A stretch of DNA of 5,641 nucleotides. Source: Desulfovibrio sp. (GTDB taxonomy: Bacteria; Desulfobacterota; Desulfovibrionia; Desulfovibrionales; Desulfovibrionaceae). This document shows positions 5,288 through 5,641 of this stretch, piece by piece. Numbering within the stretch: the stretch's first letter is position 1; every line of letters starts with the position of its first letter. The stretch is taken from the NCBI GenBank assembly GCA_022837365.1, contig JALHHV010000103.1, forward strand, positions 1-5,641, written 5' to 3'. Under the pieces are notes generated by a model. The model searched no databases. It had not been told where the DNA came from and saw nothing but the letters and a program-made list of their open reading frames with translations. The position numbers were made by a program, and so were the translations under genes.

Positions 5288-5638
5288 GGGCGCCCTGGTT
5301 TCGACGGGGATGTGGAAGCCGGAACTGCAGGCCGAGGCGCCGCTGGCCTCGTAAAAAGCGGCACAAAAAGTAATTGCCAACAATTACGAATACGCTCTGG
5401 CTGCCTAATTAGTGGCCACGCCGAACCGTCCGACGCCCGATACGTCGGCGAGGTGTAACTTCATCGGGCTGGCATCCAAGGGCGCTCGCCGCTGCGGATG
5501 TAAGAACTACAGGTGAGCTGGTCTAGGGCCGCCCGGTCGGGGGCCAAGCCCGTGACGACAATTGTTCCCGACATAAGCCTGTAGACGTTTCGCGTGGAAT
5601 GTTCTCGGACGCGGGTTCGATTCCCGCCGCCTCCACCA
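5286..5638 (+). ncRNA. ssrA: Transfer-messenger RNA (tmRNA)
   Basis: Complete tmRNA gene of 353 nt. It rescues stalled ribosomes: alanyl-tmRNA enters with SmpB, and translation resumes on the internal frame to add a degradation tag. The tRNA-like ends are clear. The 7-bp acceptor stem pairs GGGGGCG (5286-5292) with CGCCTCC (5628-5634, one G-U), followed by A and an encoded CCA (5636-5638). The T-arm is a 5-bp stem with loop TTCGATT (5611-5627), and the 5' domain has the conserved TGGTTTCGACGGGG. Pseudoknot 1 is visible: GAGGC (5334-5338) with GCCTC (5346-5350), and GCCGCT (5339-5344) with AGCGGC (5357-5362). The tag frame starts 13 nt later. The 3' end of ssrA is a common integration site for phages and islands, but the window stops 3 nt downstream, so none can be judged. 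Confidence 0.98.
5376..5408 (+). other. tmRNA proteolysis-tag reading frame
   Basis: The resume codon GCC at 5376 opens a frame encoding ANNYEYALAA and a TAA stop (5406-5408). With the alanine carried by the tRNA-like domain, the tag added is A-ANNYEYALAA. The C-terminal ALAA is the usual ClpXP/ClpAP-type degron. Confidence 0.95.
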
Positions 5639-5641
5639 TTT

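Noticed and set aside
4242..5366. A long in-frame upstream extension of the exported-protein gene on the minus strand
   Set aside because: The extension runs antisense to the 208-residue gene, which has its own promoter and ribosome site, and would bury the signal peptide in the middle of the protein.
1..5641. Mobile elements, CRISPR arrays, toxin-antitoxin or defence genes
   Set aside because: No transposase, integrase, direct-repeat array or recognisable defence protein is present in any frame.

Overview
This window looks like chromosomal DNA from a sulfate-reducing deltaproteobacterium of the Desulfovibrio / Nitratidesulfovibrio type. The coding DNA is GC-rich and G/C is strongly preferred at third codon positions. 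There is a large LctP-type lactate permease, as expected where lactate is the main electron donor, and the tmRNA encodes the tag ANNYEYALAA, close to the ANNYDYALAA I recall for D. vulgaris. The genus assignment is inference from gene content.

Layout. Three genes lie on the minus strand in the left 3.4 kb: an L-lactate permease (8-1528), a stand-alone PhoU (1920-2603) and the transcript cleavage factor GreA (2815-3297). Each appears to be its own transcription unit. greA has a good sigma-70 promoter (3418-3446) and a GC-rich terminator (2763-2787). phoU ends at a 16-bp hairpin (1816-1852). The permease is preceded by about 290 bp of unusually AT-rich DNA with short repeats and dyads, probably its control region. 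A plus-strand 64-residue zinc-ribbon protein (3636-3830) converges on a small exported two-cysteine protein on the minus strand (3861-4241). Divergent from the latter is a 208-residue protein of unknown function (4446-5072), preceded by a consensus sigma-54 -24/-12 promoter (4379-4394). The window closes with a complete ssrA (tmRNA) gene (5286-5638).

How the parts relate. Housekeeping functions (transcript rescue by GreA, ribosome rescue by tmRNA, phosphate signalling by PhoU, lactate uptake) are interspersed with three small genes I could not assign to a function. I see no mobile element, CRISPR array or defence system. The main points for a second look are regulatory: a terminator-like hairpin with a U-rich tail inside the greA leader, recalling the attenuated greA leader (GraL) of E. 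coli; the sigma-54 promoter in front of an orphan gene; and a 17-bp inverted repeat with the same 6-bp arms at three intergenic positions.
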